A stretch of DNA of 64,000 nt from Costus lasius (GCA_027563935.2 JANVAS020000231.1:15208001-15272000), one strand, 5' to 3'; numbered from the stretch's first letter, positions 46,481 to 58,795 are shown. Translations and numbers: made by a program. Notes: generated from the sequence alone by a model not told the origin.

Positions 46481-49400
46481 TGTTGGGGTATGCCCTTAAG
46501 GCTAATGTTTGAGGCCTGTGGGAATGTATCTGTATCTGTTGGGGTATGCCCTTAAGGCTAATGTTTGAGGCCTATGGGAATGTATCTGTATCATGTAATA
46601 AACTCTTATGTTTATAAAGGCATGGTTGTTATTCAGTTAGTTACATTGTCTGCTGCAATAGATGTTCTTCTGAATAATGTCTCAAAGCTGTTCAGCTAGG
46701 CTGACATGCAGTTAAGTCCTTAGTCGAGATATCTTGGTGAACATGAGACAGCCTTGATATGATTGAGACTAATATGTGTTCTAATCTTATAGGATGCTTC
46801 GAGCATGGAATAAGATGTAGACTCATGGGTACATGGGATGTACTGGACAGACCCTACTAGGATGTTCAATTGTTTGTCACAATGTGAATATTCCTTGAAT
46901 GTGACAAGTGGCACATTTCCTCTGACTTGAGATCACTTGTGTTTTTTAAATGATGATTGTCATTGTTTTGAGGTAGTTCAATATCATTTGAAACATAATG
47001 ATTATAGACTATCTTGGATGGTGAGCTTGAATCAGGTTAGGGCACTAGTGATAGACATAGGATTGCCGTCTCCTTGTTTAAGGAGTGTGATGTTCTAAAG
47101 GGGCCCCCTGGATGAGATGATTGAGAAAAGAGTATGGCCATACCCAGGTGACAGTGTTCATCTGTTCTAATCATGCTCATCATATTGGAGTTACAAGCTT
47201 GACATGCTTGTCCAATAAGAACGTCCAGTGGTAAAGGAAATATGCATGCCTTGTGAGTTGATTCACACTTGTGCTGTGGTTTGGGTGTAGTCTTGGAAGA
47301 CTCTTTCCTTTATATCGGGAGACAGTGATGTGTTGCTAGATACCCCTCACTGATCGTGATAATGAGAATTATCGTTACCGACATTTAGAGGAAACCCTCA
47401 GGGTCGCACAATTTGATGATATGGCTTACTTAAGTCAGATCGTGTGGACTGAATTGTTCAGGTTCAGTTTAAAGGGATTTAATCTCTGATTGTAAGTGAG
47501 ATCTGGTCTGATCATGTTTGATTGATTAGGGCTTGAGATCGGTAAGCTTCGATCGAGAGAATGGATGCTAGATCGGTCAGATCAAGAGCATCAAAGAGAT
47601 CGACGGTTAGATCTGAAGCCTTATGGTTTAATTGAGATCTAGACCATATTGCTTGGGATAATTGGTCTTGGACCAAACCGTGATGAACCGGCTCATGAAT
47701 GAGCGCATGGTTCAAAGTGAAGAGAAGTTTGCGCTTGGGTAAAACCGAAGTCGCATGAGAGCATGAACGTGGGAGTGGTTTTCTATTTTTTGGAAACCAC
47801 GACTCCTAAGCGTGGTCACATCTCTCTCGCTTCATTCACACCTTGTCACCGCGCTTGGCTAGAGGGTCTTGAGGCATTCTCGCGTGGAGGAGAAGCTAAG
47901 ACGACAAGGAAGTTTTCGCCAAGGAGATCTCTCATCCTTTCCATTCGATCAAGGACACTTTGTAGCCTTGCTAGCACAAGGAGCAACAAAGAGTTTGCCA
48001 TCATCCTCTTGTGTGCGAGACTTTGGAGAAGTGGCATTTGCGATTTTTTCTTCCAAGGCGCCATCTAGAAATGGCTATGGTATGAATCGTTTTATTCATG
48101 CTGATTTTATAAGCTAATCATAATGCATGCAAAGATCATTGAAACCCTTTTTCCGCTGCATCTATATCTCCATATGCGCCTGTAGGGTTTTACCTCCCCT
48201 TATTCTAGGGGATCTTTCAGTATCATGTAATAAACTCTTAAGTTTATAAAGGCATGGTTGTTATTCAGTTAGCTACATTGTCTGCTGCAATATATGTTCT
48301 TCTGAATAATGTCTCAAAGCTGTTCAGCTGGGCTGACAAGCTATTATGTCCTTAGTCGATATATCTTGGTGAACATGAGACAGCCTTGATATGGTTAAGA
48401 CTAATATGTGTTCTAATCTTATAGGATGCTTCGAGCATGGAATAAGATGTAGACTCATGGGTACATTGGATGTACTGGACAGACCCTACGAGGATGTTCA
48501 ATTGTTTGTCACAATGTGAATATTCCTTGGATATGACAAGTGGCACATTTCCTCTGACTTGAGATCACTTGTGTTTTCTAAATGATGATTGTCATTGTTT
48601 TGAGGTAGTTCAATATCATTTGAAACATAATGATTATAGACTATCTTGGATGGTGAGCTTGAGTCAGGTTAGAGCACTAGTGATAGACATAGGATTGCCG
48701 TCTCCTTATTGAAGGAGTGTGATGTTCTAAAGGGGCCCCCTGGATGAGATGATTGAGAGAGTGTATGGCCATACCCAGGTGACAGTGTTCATCTGATCTA
48801 ATCATGCTCATCATATTGGAGCTACAAGCTTGACAGGCTTGTCCAATAAGAACATCCAGTGGCAAAGGAAATATGTATGCTTTGTGAATTGATTCACACT
48901 TGTGCTGTTTTTGGGTGAAGTCTTGGAAGACTCTTTCCTTTATATCGGGAGACAGTGATGTGTTGCTAGATACCCCTCACTGGTCGTGATAACGTGAGTT
49001 ATCGTTACCGACATTTAAAGGAAACCCTCAGGGTCGCACAATTTGATGATATGGCTTACTTAAGTCAGATCGTGTGGACTGAATTGTTTGGGTTCAGTTT
49101 AATGGGATTAAATCTCTGATTGTGAGTGAGATCTGGTCTGATCATGTTTGATTGATTAGGGCTTGAGATCGGTAAGCTTCGATCGAGAGAATGAATGCTA
49201 GATCAGTCAGATCAGAAGCATTGAGAGATCGACGGTCAGATTGAGAGCCTTAGGGTTTATTTTGATCTGCACTCATTTCTTGGTTTATTTGGTTAGCGGA
49301 CCAAATCGCTTTGAACCAGCTCTTGAATGAGCGCATGGTTCAATGCTGATGTGGCATTTGCGATTGGGGTGAATCCTAAGATCGCACGTAGAGATGTGGC

Positions 49401-49878
49401 ATGCTATTTTTGGATAGCACCTCTCGAACGTTGCCATGATCTCACGTCGCTCCTCTTTGGTCTCTTCACGCCTTTCTCGCCTCTTGGGGTTGGCTTGGAA
49501 GTGGCATTCTCGTGTGGAGAAAGTCCAAGGCGACAAGAGAAAAAACGCCAAGAAGAAATCTCTCCTTTCCCTTTGCAATCGATCAAAGACACTCTTGGAG
49601 CCTTGCTAGCACAAGGAGCACCAAGATAGTAAGCGCTTCCTCATCTTGTGTGCGCGTCCTAAGGAGGAGATCTTCGTTGCTCTCTTAGATCCAAGGCGTC
49701 ATCTTCAAATGGCATTGGTATGAATCGCATCTTTCATTCAATCATAGTTTTAAGTTGATCATTCAATCATACATGCGATCCTTAACCCTACTTCCGCCCA
49801 TGCAAAGTTTTAAAGTGCATGGTATTAGGGTTTGCGCTCCCCCTAGAAGGGGACCCCCCATGTTAAGGGGTACTTACA
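46481..49878 (+). repeat. 3' LTR of copia E, split by solo LTR F
   Basis: First 56 bp at 46481-46536, remainder at 48225-49878. After removal of F and one GTATC copy the LTR is 1710 bp, the same as the 5' LTR, and differs from it at about one base. Confidence 0.95.
46537..48219 (+). mobile_element. Solo LTR F of the copia family, inside E's 3' LTR
   Basis: 1683 bp, TGTTGGGGTATGCCC..GGGGATCTTTCA, flanked by GTATC at 46532-46536 and 48220-48224. There is no internal domain. Same orientation as E. It is the innermost insertion and must be younger than E. It has the SL2 variant GATAAT-GAGA-ATTATC (47358-47373). Confidence 0.95.
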
Positions 49879-51161
49879 ACAACACGGCCCCAACGATAGT
49901 CAGAACAGTGAGGTTTCGCGTTAGAAGGCTTACGAGCTTGATATTATAGCGTTGGATTTTAACGGTCCTTTTATCTTCTTAACTATCATGCAAACCCTAT
50001 GGTGATAGCAGAAGATAAATAAATCATGCAATTCTAATTATTTAAACAACAAAAGAAAGCATGATGATCTTATGTGGTAAACGCCCATTAAGCCTAGGTA
50101 AGACCTTAAGTTAACTTAAGTCTTCACTTGAGCTCTTCATGAGTCATTTGCATCTCATCTGGCCCAGACCAGGGCCCAAGCGCCCTCTGCAGCTCAGATG
50201 CGCCCACCAGGTACATGCGCCTGTCATAGGGTCAAACCCTAGACCTCCCACCTGGTCAAGCCTCTGCTGCATGCGCCTCTGCCATGTGTGCTCTGTGCTC
50301 TTGTCTGATTAAAATTACATTTTAATCTATCTAGACAAGATTGACACGCAGATCAATTACACAATAAATTAATTAAAATGTGATGCGCAGATCACAAAAT
50401 AATTTACAATTAAACCAGGCACGCAGGCCCTAGCACAGCACACATTAATTGGGCAACCCACATAAGATGAAATAAACAAGCATCATGGCATCCAATCAAC
50501 ATGTGATCCATCAACAAAATAAAATTTTTTTTTTTAAAAAAAAAAAACCCATTGGAATCAATTTTATTTGTCTTATGTGCCCTACTACCTTACAACGGTC
50601 CATTAATAGGGATCCACTCATCATGTCTAGTCAGATCCACTGCCCTTGCATGCACCAAGTCCTAACTGACTTGAGTCGACCTAATGGTCAACCATGCATG
50701 AGCAAAGGGCTGAACAACCTTCATGAGTTCTGGCAAGCGGGTGTGACCCCGGGCCTAACTCAAGAGTGCTCACTGGTTGTCTCAACCAGACCTCGCTACA
50801 CGCCTGTCTGCAGTCGACCTATAGCCACCTCATGCTTGCGCATAGGTGCCATCTGGTCGACCCATCTAGGCTGTCAGATGGTCTGATCAGACTATTTGGA
50901 TCCTACCTAGAGGATGACTTCAACCCCATCAACCCGTCTAAGGGTTTATAGTAGGCGCTTAGATCTAATATGGGGCGCGCAAGTGATCAAGTTTTAAGGA
51001 AAAACTACAACAAGCGCATACATGATACATGCGCCAAGATACATCATATTCACAACAATAAGCATGTAGTTAGGCATGTAATTATCCATTAGATCTATTC
51101 ACAAGCGCATTCATGGATCAAACATGAAGATCAAGCAATCATATGAACAAGCATTAACCTT

Positions 51162-51174
51162 GGCTCTGATACCA
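51162..51174 (-). other. Primer-binding site of copia B
   Basis: The minus strand reads TGGTATCAGAGCC, two bases from the LTR end at 51177. Confidence 0.9.
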
Positions 51175-51176
51175 AT

Positions 51177-52859
51177 TGCAAGTCCCCTAATCTAAAGGGG
51201 GGGGGGGCGAAACCCAAATAGGAGGCGCATAAATTTTTCTAGCGGAAGCAAGGGTTTCTTAGAATCGTTTGCATAGACATATGATTAACTTGTTAAACAA
51301 CTAGTATAGATCATACCATAGCCATTGTGTAGATGTCGGCTTGGAAGAAGAGAACAAATCTGATCTCCTCCAAAAGATGCGAACACAATGAGATGTTGCC
51401 TACTCCCTTGTTGCTTCTTGTGCTAGCAAGGCACCAAGGTATCTTGATCGAATAAAAGGAAATGAGAGATGAACTCTCTTGCTTGGCCAAACTTTCTCCA
51501 AGACGTCTTTTTCTCCACACGAGAGTGTCGTCGAGAGCAAGGAGCAAAGGGTTGAATGGAGCGTGAAGCCAACCGAACGTGGAGGCGTTTCTATTTTGGA
51601 ACTTCCAAAAATAGCAAACGAAAACGTTCATGCGTTATGCGTTCACTTCAAGTGAACCAAACGCTTATCCCACTCCATATGAACCATGCGCTCACACATG
51701 AGCCGGTTCACATGTATATGGTTCAATGGTCAAACCAAACCAGCCCAAGCAATGGTCTAGATCTCATTGAACCAAAAAGGTTCAAGATCTAACCGTTGAT
51801 CTCTCAATGCTTTTGATCTCACCGATCTAGCATCACTTCTCTCGATCGAAGCTTACCGATCTCAAGCCCTAATCAATCAAACATGATCAGACCAGATCTC
51901 ACTTACAATCAGAGTTTAAATCCCTTTAAACTGAACCGAAATAATTCAGTCCACACGATCTGACTTAAGTAAGCCATATCATCAAATTGTGCGACCCTAA
52001 GGGTTTCCTTTAAATGTCGGTAACGATAACTTACGTTATCACAATCAGTGAGGGGTATCTAGCAACACATCACTGTCTTCCGATATAAAGGAAAGAGTCT
52101 TCCAAGACTACACCCAAAACACAGCACAAGTGTGAATCCACTTCACGAGGCATACATGTTTCCTTTGCCACTGGATGTTCTTATTGGACAAGCGTGTCAA
52201 GCCTGTAGCTCCAATATGATGAGCATGATTAGATCAGATGAACATAGTCACCTGGGTATGGCCATACACTTTCTCAATCATCTCATCCAGGGGGGCCCCT
52301 TTAGAACATCACACTCCAATCAAGGAGACGGCAATCCTATATCTATCACTAGTGTCCTAACCTGATTCATGATCATTATCCAAGATAGTCTATAACCATT
52401 ATGTTTCAAATGATATTGAACTACCTCAAAACAATGACAATCAACATTTTAGAAACACAAGTGATCTCAAGTCAGAGGACATGTGCCACTTGTTGCAAAT
52501 AAGGATTATTCACATTGTGACAAGCAATTGAATATCCTAGTAGGGTCTGTCCAGTACATCCAATGTACCCATGAGTCTACATCTTATTCCATGCTCGAAG
52601 CATCCTATAAGATTAGAACACATATTAGTCTCAATCATATCAAGGCTGTCTCATGTTCACCAAGATATCTCGACTAAGGACATTACAGCATGTCAGCCAA
52701 GCTGAACAGCATTGAGACATTATTCAGAAGCACACTTATTGCAGCAGACAATGTAACAAACTGAATAACAACCATTGCCTTTATAAACATAAGAGTTTAT
52801 ACATGATACTGAAAGAATCCCAAGGCCTCAAACATTAGCCTTAAGGGCATACCCCAACA
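51177..52859 (-). repeat. 5' LTR of copia B
   Basis: 1683 bp, TGCAAGTCCCC..CCCCAACA on the plus strand, uninterrupted. Partner of the split LTR at 15784-26595. The poly-G run near 51196 is the LTR-terminal hairpin arm. SL2 is at 52025-52040. Confidence 0.93.
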
Positions 52860-53943
52860 GAGGCCACCTCAGGCTGCGATTTTCACAGGCAAACTTCGCC
52901 TGGAGGAGGAGAGGATACCCCAGATGTTTCAGAGCGACAGGAGGTCGATCGAAGGAGTAATCAACGAAAGAGCGAGTGCCGGCACTGTTCACACGCAAAA
53001 TTACGGGCTGTAATTTTCATTACAGCCCTATTTTGTAACTTCTACCCCTTCTTTTCAATTTCTGATAGTTCTAAACTATGATTTATTGTAATTCCTCTAC
53101 CATGCTAGCTTAGACACTTTATGGGACATGGGTGGTAATCCTCTTTAATTTTTATGACTAGATGATTTTTATTTCATCATGATAACTTTACTATGATAAT
53201 TTTACTTATGTGATGAACGCCTTTAATTCTCCGAAGATTCATATTGTTAGCATGTTTTAGAGTTTTTGCGATATGGACCGAGATGTGATTTGCTTGAGAA
53301 CTTGGAACCCTAAAATTGAATGTTAGAAACTCATCATAAGAAATTAGGTTTGTTCTTATCTCTCAATTTTAGAAGTACAATGCCATGTTAATAATCTGAA
53401 TTTAGGATCAAGTTAATGTGATAAACGTGATGATACTGTGATAAATCAAGTATCGGATCATTGGAGAACCATAAGTAGGACCTGTGTTGAGATTCGGATG
53501 CACGAGAGTGATCCTTGAGTTTCCACTTGAGATGATTGACTTAGAATTCGGATGCACGAGAGTGATCCTTGAGTTCTTTGTGGATGGTTTACTTATCTTC
53601 AGCATTGAATAGATCCTGCACGAGAGTGAGGATTGGCTCTTTGTATAATTATCTGTGCGAGAGCGAGATAATTCCTTTATGAAGTAAATTATATCTTTAT
53701 CATAATGAAATTTGACTGACGACCTCTTATCTAAATCTAGTCATTGAAATTAAGGTGGATGAAACCCGAGTCCTAGTATCTCTCTCTAATATTTTCGTGT
53801 AGCTTTCAATAGTTTATTATCATATTCGGTTTGCTTATCTAGTGAGAAAACAACTATTTGGTGCTTAACACGTAGGTCTCTGTGGTTCGATATCTTTTTA
53901 TTACTTCGAAGTATCCATGCACTTGCGGATTTCCAACAATCAT

Positions 53944-56900
53944 ACCTTTGTTTATAGGAATAGGATTTCCAAAATTATTTTCCACTCAAAATCTCTTTTT
54001 TTTTTCTTTTTTGTTTGTTTTCGATGGCATATACCCACATAGATACACACTTTTTATTTGGACTTCAACTCTTATCTTCGGTACCACTGCCAATTTTACA
54101 CCATACCAAGTAGATGAGTCATTTTCTTTTTCTCTCTCTCTCTCTTTTTTTACAGACTTCAACCCATATCTTTGGTACCACTGCTAATTTTACGTAGTGC
54201 CAAGTAGGGGAGTCTCTCTCTCTTTTTGGATCTTGGATTCTTTCTTCCCAATAAATAGTAAAATATACTAAACATCAACTAGGTTAATCAATTGACATCA
54301 ATTGAAAAATTACACTCATATGCTCATTTTATTCAAGAAAGATATTTCACTCTTAGATTGCATTCATCAAACAATATACCTACCCAAAACCTTATACATC
54401 AATCAATGAAGGATTTCAACAAGTAGATATATGTTGAAGAAATAAATTCAGCATAATAGGTATATCTCCATTCACAAGCATTGACATGCATAAATATTCA
54501 TCATCAATATTTAATCCACACACCTCTCGCCACATGGATTCATGAAAATTTAAACATCAAAAATATCAATATCAATGCAAAAGGTGTGAAGCATCAAATT
54601 CATACAATCATAGTCAAAAGTGTAAAATGATAGATTCAAGCAACCACATCGAATAGAAATCTCAGTAAGTGATACAATCATAGCAAATAGCAAAACAAAT
54701 TAAGTAGCAATACCATACAATCATATCGAATAAGATCACTAAAAAGTGCAAACAATACTCACCCAATAATACTTTAGCAAACTCAATCGTCGTCCGGGGT
54801 GTAGCGTCAGGCCAGATGCGGTTGGGTCCAAAGATGCACGTTCTGAAAATTTACCTACGTAATTTTAAATACATAAGGCTCAGCCCAAACATAGTATCTT
54901 ACTTTAGCTAAAAAAAAATAGAAATCAGAGATATTGTTAGTGGTCCAAGAGAGTGCTGGTGGAAAAGCTAGTAGCTGCGAAGGATAAGTCACCGACAACA
55001 AAGGTGATGATGAGTAGTCTCCAGTGGCCTGCTGAAGACTACTATCCTGCAGGCGAAGTCGTCAGCTAGTGGGTGGCGAGAGATGATACTGTACAACTAA
55101 AAAAAATAGAGTCACTCATGAAGATTCTGCTGCAAAAATAAATAAAATCAATAGAAACAGAGGCAGCAGAAAAAGTAAGAGGTGCTGGTGGTGGCGATGT
55201 AGTAGATTGCCGGTTGGGAGATATGAAGATAATGAGCACTGATGGAAGCTTTGCTTAAGATAGAAATTAGAGCGGCTGTCTGCGTCTGCTTGAGACGAAG
55301 CTTCTTGCTGGAGAAAAATTGAGAAGTTGCAGCCGCTTAGGAGAGGTCTCGCCAGTCGAAAACAGAGATGGACGTTAGTCGGCGAACATCAACTGGAAGA
55401 GAGCGGAACTGAGCTGCTGAAAACGACAATCGACGCTAGTTGCTGAAAATCAAAGCTGCTGTCTAGAACAAATGCCAACTGAGGAAGAAGAAGTTGTTGG
55501 CAGTGGAAACTGGGAACGCGATAAGTGGAGGACGCTGGCTGATAAAGAGCTTTCGCTGCCTGGAGTCAGTCGCCAAAGGTAGAGGATGTCGCGAATCAGA
55601 TGCTAGCAGTGGATTAGGTGAAGAAGCTGCTGGACGAGAAGATTTGGTGGTTGCCGCCTGGAACAGAGGTGCATAGGCTATTTTCAGTGACGGATCCAGA
55701 GATAGAAGCTCCTGGAAACTGATGCGGTGGCCACATATCAGAGGGGCTGCCGACTCAGATGCTGGTGTTGAATGACGGCTGGAAGAAACTGGCAAACAGA
55801 AGCGTGGCTAATATTTACGATTCAAATCAGACGGGTTGGAATCAAGCCGCCTGCTAATTGAAACATTGTTAGCAATGGCTGCAGATGGAGAAGGGGCTTT
55901 AGGTGAGAGATCCTGGAATCTGTCTCCAGAGAAGTTGCGAATGGTGGAAGATATCGCAGGCTGGGATGAGAGACGGCGACGACTTTGGAGATGGAAGCTG
56001 CTGGTTGTGTAGCTGGTGGTGGAAGAAACTAGCTGATCCTTTGGTCTGGTAATGAAGAGTAGCAGCCAGTAGAAGAAGAAGTAGAGCAATCATCAACAGT
56101 CATCAGGAATAGATTGCCGGTTGAGATGGAGCTGAGAAGTTGGGCAGCTATTGCTTTTTCTGGCTAGAACAAAAGTGGAAGATGTTGCTGCTCTGGATTT
56201 GGAGAAGAGGGTTGCTGATGTCAATGGAAAGCAGAGCAGCCTACTGATTCAGTTACGAAAAGTAGCTATACCCAAGAATAAAATTTAATGATCCGTAAAG
56301 AAAATAGATAGAACTATGTAGTAGAATAAAACTTGTTCTTTCTATGCGTATGAAAATTAAAGGATTAGTATCTGTCAGGAATTTAGGGTAATAACAGAAA
56401 GAGGGTTAATCAGATTACTAAATTAAAAACTACTCAAAAATTAATCAGACTTCAAAAATTGCCATGCTTCCTAGAATGGTTTGAAAATATTGTAATGAAA
56501 ATAACTAATCCACGAGATAGAATGAAACATGTCCTCCCTATTTCATGTGAAAGTTCAGGATTACAACTCATTAAAGCATCTTAAATACCTATAGCAAAAA
56601 TGCTAATCAGGTTAGTCAAAAAAAACTGCTGTAGAAGTTGATCAGTTACCAAAAGATGCTATGTGTCATATGATGATCCATGGACTTTAAATTTGAATAA
56701 AAATATCCAAATAATAGAGAAAGATGAGTAGTTCCAAATTGTGTCAAAGATCAAAAATTTTACCTTTCTAGTTTCTTAAAAACACCGCAGGAACATACCT
56801 AATCAGATAAGCAGAATGCAGGAAAAAGAATGCAGATTATGCTGAAATTACGGCACCGTAAAAAGGGTTATGGCATTGCCATATGGTTGAAAATCACATA

Positions 56901-57387
56901 AAATTACGGCACGTAAATTTTCTTACGGTAGTCCATAAAACAGAGATTTTTTTTTATGAAATAAAGATAAAATTACGGCAGGTGGAAAAAGTTTCGGTAC
57001 TACCGTAATACAAACCAAATCACAGCAACTCTCGGGTCAAAAATTACTCAAAAATACGGCCCATGAAAATTATTACGGTAGTGCCGCAATCGAAGTAAAA
57101 TTCTCGAAAATATTTTCAAGCACAATTACGGTACGTAAAATGACTCACGGTACCGCCATAAAAACCACAAAACTTTCTAGTAGAAAACGGACTAAAATTA
57201 CGGTCCGTAATTTTCATTACGGCACTGCCATATTTTGCTCAAAATTTGATTTTTTCTTCAAAAAGAAAAGAAAAATTAGTTCTAAAAATAAACTAAAATA
57301 AAAGAAACTAAATTTAAGTAAGAGTGCTTGGGTTGCCTCTCAAGAAGCGCTAATTTTTAGGTCTATAGCTTGACTGAAACTCAATTA
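53944..57387 (-). other. Internal non-coding region of element Y
   Basis: No RT, integrase or protease motif is seen in any frame. 54060-54215 holds an imperfect tandem copy of a block of about 60 bp (GACTTCAA..GGTACCACTG..CCAAGTA) with TC-rich tracts between. 54240-54780 is AT-rich. 54780-56270 is purine-rich with repeated CTGCTGG; its minus-strand frames are Ser/Ala/Pro-rich and not recognisable. 56840-57240 is an ATTACGG/CCGTAAT palindrome array. At 57326-57350 the minus strand reads AGCGCTTCTTGAGAGGCAAC, a motif I associate with the region after pol in Athila/Tat elements. Confidence 0.6.
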
Positions 57388-58795
57388 TCATGGCAAAGCA
57401 GGAGGATCAGTACCATAGTAAATACCATATAATTTTCTGCATTTTCGTTGTCCTAAAAGTTTAGCCACTAATCCAAACATCCAAAATTTCATGTAAATCA
57501 CGATCGACGTGACTTTCTCAAATATGTAGAAATCAGAATCAAAATTTTCAATTCCACTCAAAGGGTATTTTATGATCTTCCTATATTTGTCAGTAAGCAA
57601 AATCATTTGTCCTTTCTTCAAAATTATATCTTCAATTGCAATAGGACTTCGATCAAAAGATTCAAGTATTAGATCATCAAAATAGTCTTTCTGTCTCACA
57701 TTAGATTCCTCAATAAAGCATAATTTTTCAAATAAATCGAAAGGTTGAACAGTAGATATGGGCAAAACATCAGAGTGAGATTCATCAATGTTTGTAATAT
57801 TGAAATCTTTTTCCAGTTCCTCATGTCCATCATCAAATATTCTTATCAATTTCAAATTTACCAACAAAATCAGAGTGAGACTTTTCTAAATCAATTTCCT
57901 CATACCTTTCATCAGATAATTTATCAAAATAATCAATTTTAGAATCATCAAATTCAGAGTGCCATTCATCAATGTTTGCAAAAGAATAAATTTCAGAATT
58001 AATAGAATCAGATCTAATAAGAAATAATTTATCATCAATTTCAAAATTATCACTAAGATCAGAGGGGGACTTTTGTAAATCAAGTTCATCATGTATTTCC
58101 ACAAATAATTCATCATCAAAAGAATCAATTTCAGAGTCATCAGTAATTTTCAAATCTTTTTCAATTCCATCAGATTTAACCACAAACAATTTATCATCAA
58201 AAGAATCAATTTCATAATTATCAGAATGAGAGTGAGATTTTTCAAAATCAATTTCAAAATCATGAGAATCAATTTCCTTAGTTTTTAAATCAAACTCAAG
58301 TAAACAATCTTGTTGTGCTATCTGGGTTTCTAGCATTTCAGGATGAGCACTCATATTATCCATCCTAGAATTTATTTGTTTAGGGGTCTCATGTGCCTCC
58401 TCACCTTGTTTCATAAACTTTTCAAACATTATCTCTAAGCTAGATTTTTCAGTATCCTCAAAATATGGTTCTGAATTATTGTTTGAGCAATCCTCATAAA
58501 AAGAAGTTTGGTGATTTTCCCATCTAGAATAATATTGATCATCTTGGTACCATGGTGAATTGAGATTTGGAGGAATAAAAAATTGTCAATCAGAAGTATA
58601 ATGATCAACACATCCACAAATATCACATCTAATAGGAGAATAAGATGTCCTAGCAGGGTGCATATAAGAGTCTAATTTATAAGGCAAATAATCTAACTTA
58701 TCTGCAAGAGTGCACCATGAATCATCTTCATACTTACCTTGTTCCATGTATACCTCACCCTTTTCAGTTGCCCACGAGTTGTGATTAAAAGACAT
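57388..58795 (-). pseudogene. Gag-like acidic protein of element Y, one stop and one frameshift
   Basis: Begins MSFNHNSWATEKGEVYM.. at 58795. Then comes a zinc-knuckle-like CDICGCVDHYTSD whose final Cys position is TGA (58586-58588). The same frame continues to 57833 as an acidic, Asp/Glu/Ser-rich stretch with repeated phrases of the kind EIDSFDDKLFV and EKSHSD. The similarity resumes in a shifted frame (57867-57388), starting DDGHEELEKDF and ending YYGTDPPALP. I do not recognise a catalytic domain. A structural gag-like role is inferred from the zinc-knuckle pattern and from its position after the primer-binding site. Function is unproven. Confidence 0.6.

Larger units (their letters stand above)
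39046..49878 (+). mobile_element. Copia element E, coding-intact, with solo LTR F in its 3' LTR
   Basis: Flanked by ACAAC at 39041-39045 and 49879-49883. The 5' LTR is 39046-40755 (1710 bp), the primer-binding site 40758-40770, the leader up to 42578, gag-pol 42579-46460, the polypurine tract 46470-46480, and the 3' LTR 46481-46536 plus 48225-49878 (also 1710 bp). I find one difference between the LTRs (near 40355 versus 49478, G/C). With LTRs this similar and an open gag-pol, E is the youngest full element here. Confidence 0.95.
38510..51161 (-). other. Leader (5' UTR) of copia B, split by copia E
   Basis: Two pieces, 38510-39045 and 49884-51161, which join at the duplicated ACAAC. It is collinear with the leaders of C and E. 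It includes the AT-rich hairpin near 50299-50340, an expanded T/A homopolymer block at 50521-50547 and TCA-loop hairpins near 38818 and 39027. The insertion of E lies a few bases from the second hairpin. Confidence 0.8.
15784..52859 (-). mobile_element. Copia element B, complete but interrupted three times
   Basis: Flanked by GAGGC at 15779-15783 and 52860-52864. The 5' LTR is 51177-52859 (1683 bp), the primer-binding site is at 51162-51174, the leader is 49884-51161 plus 38510-39045, the coding region is 35430-38509 plus 26616-27420, and the 3' LTR is 26285-26595 plus 15784-17156 (1684 bp). Insertions: E in the leader, D in pol, C in the 3' LTR. I count about 11 base differences between its two LTRs, more than in C, D or E, which agrees with B being the host. 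Confidence 0.93.
15024..53938 (+). mobile_element. Solo LTR G (same LTR superfamily as Y), split by copia element B
   Basis: The LTR starts TGATGACACCAAAATTC at 15024, breaks at 15783 where B is inserted, resumes at 52865 and ends GGATTTCCAACA at 53938, in total about 1834 bp. It is flanked by ATCAT at 15019-15023 and 53939-53943. It is in plus orientation, opposite to Y and K. The left part has a palindromic ATTACGG/CCGTAAT array (15270-15590); the right part has the CACGAGAGTGATCC repeats and ends with the GTGCTTAACACGTAGGTC and GTATCCATGCACTTGC blocks, the reverse of Y's LTR start. There is no internal region, hence a solo LTR. Confidence 0.9.

Noticed and set aside
46481..46560. Two successive LTR starts read as a tandem LTR duplication
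   Set aside because: The GTATC duplication and the exact recovery of a 1710 bp LTR after removal show an insertion, not a tandem duplication.
53882..54187. 101-codon hydrophobic ORF
   Set aside because: Spans the end of solo LTR G and T/TC-rich tracts; the hydrophobicity comes from poly-T, not from a membrane protein.
55463..56089. Ser/Pro/Ala-rich minus-strand ORFs as host genes
   Set aside because: Low-complexity composition from a purine-rich repeat tract inside element Y; no domain, and no sign of splicing or an intact start context.
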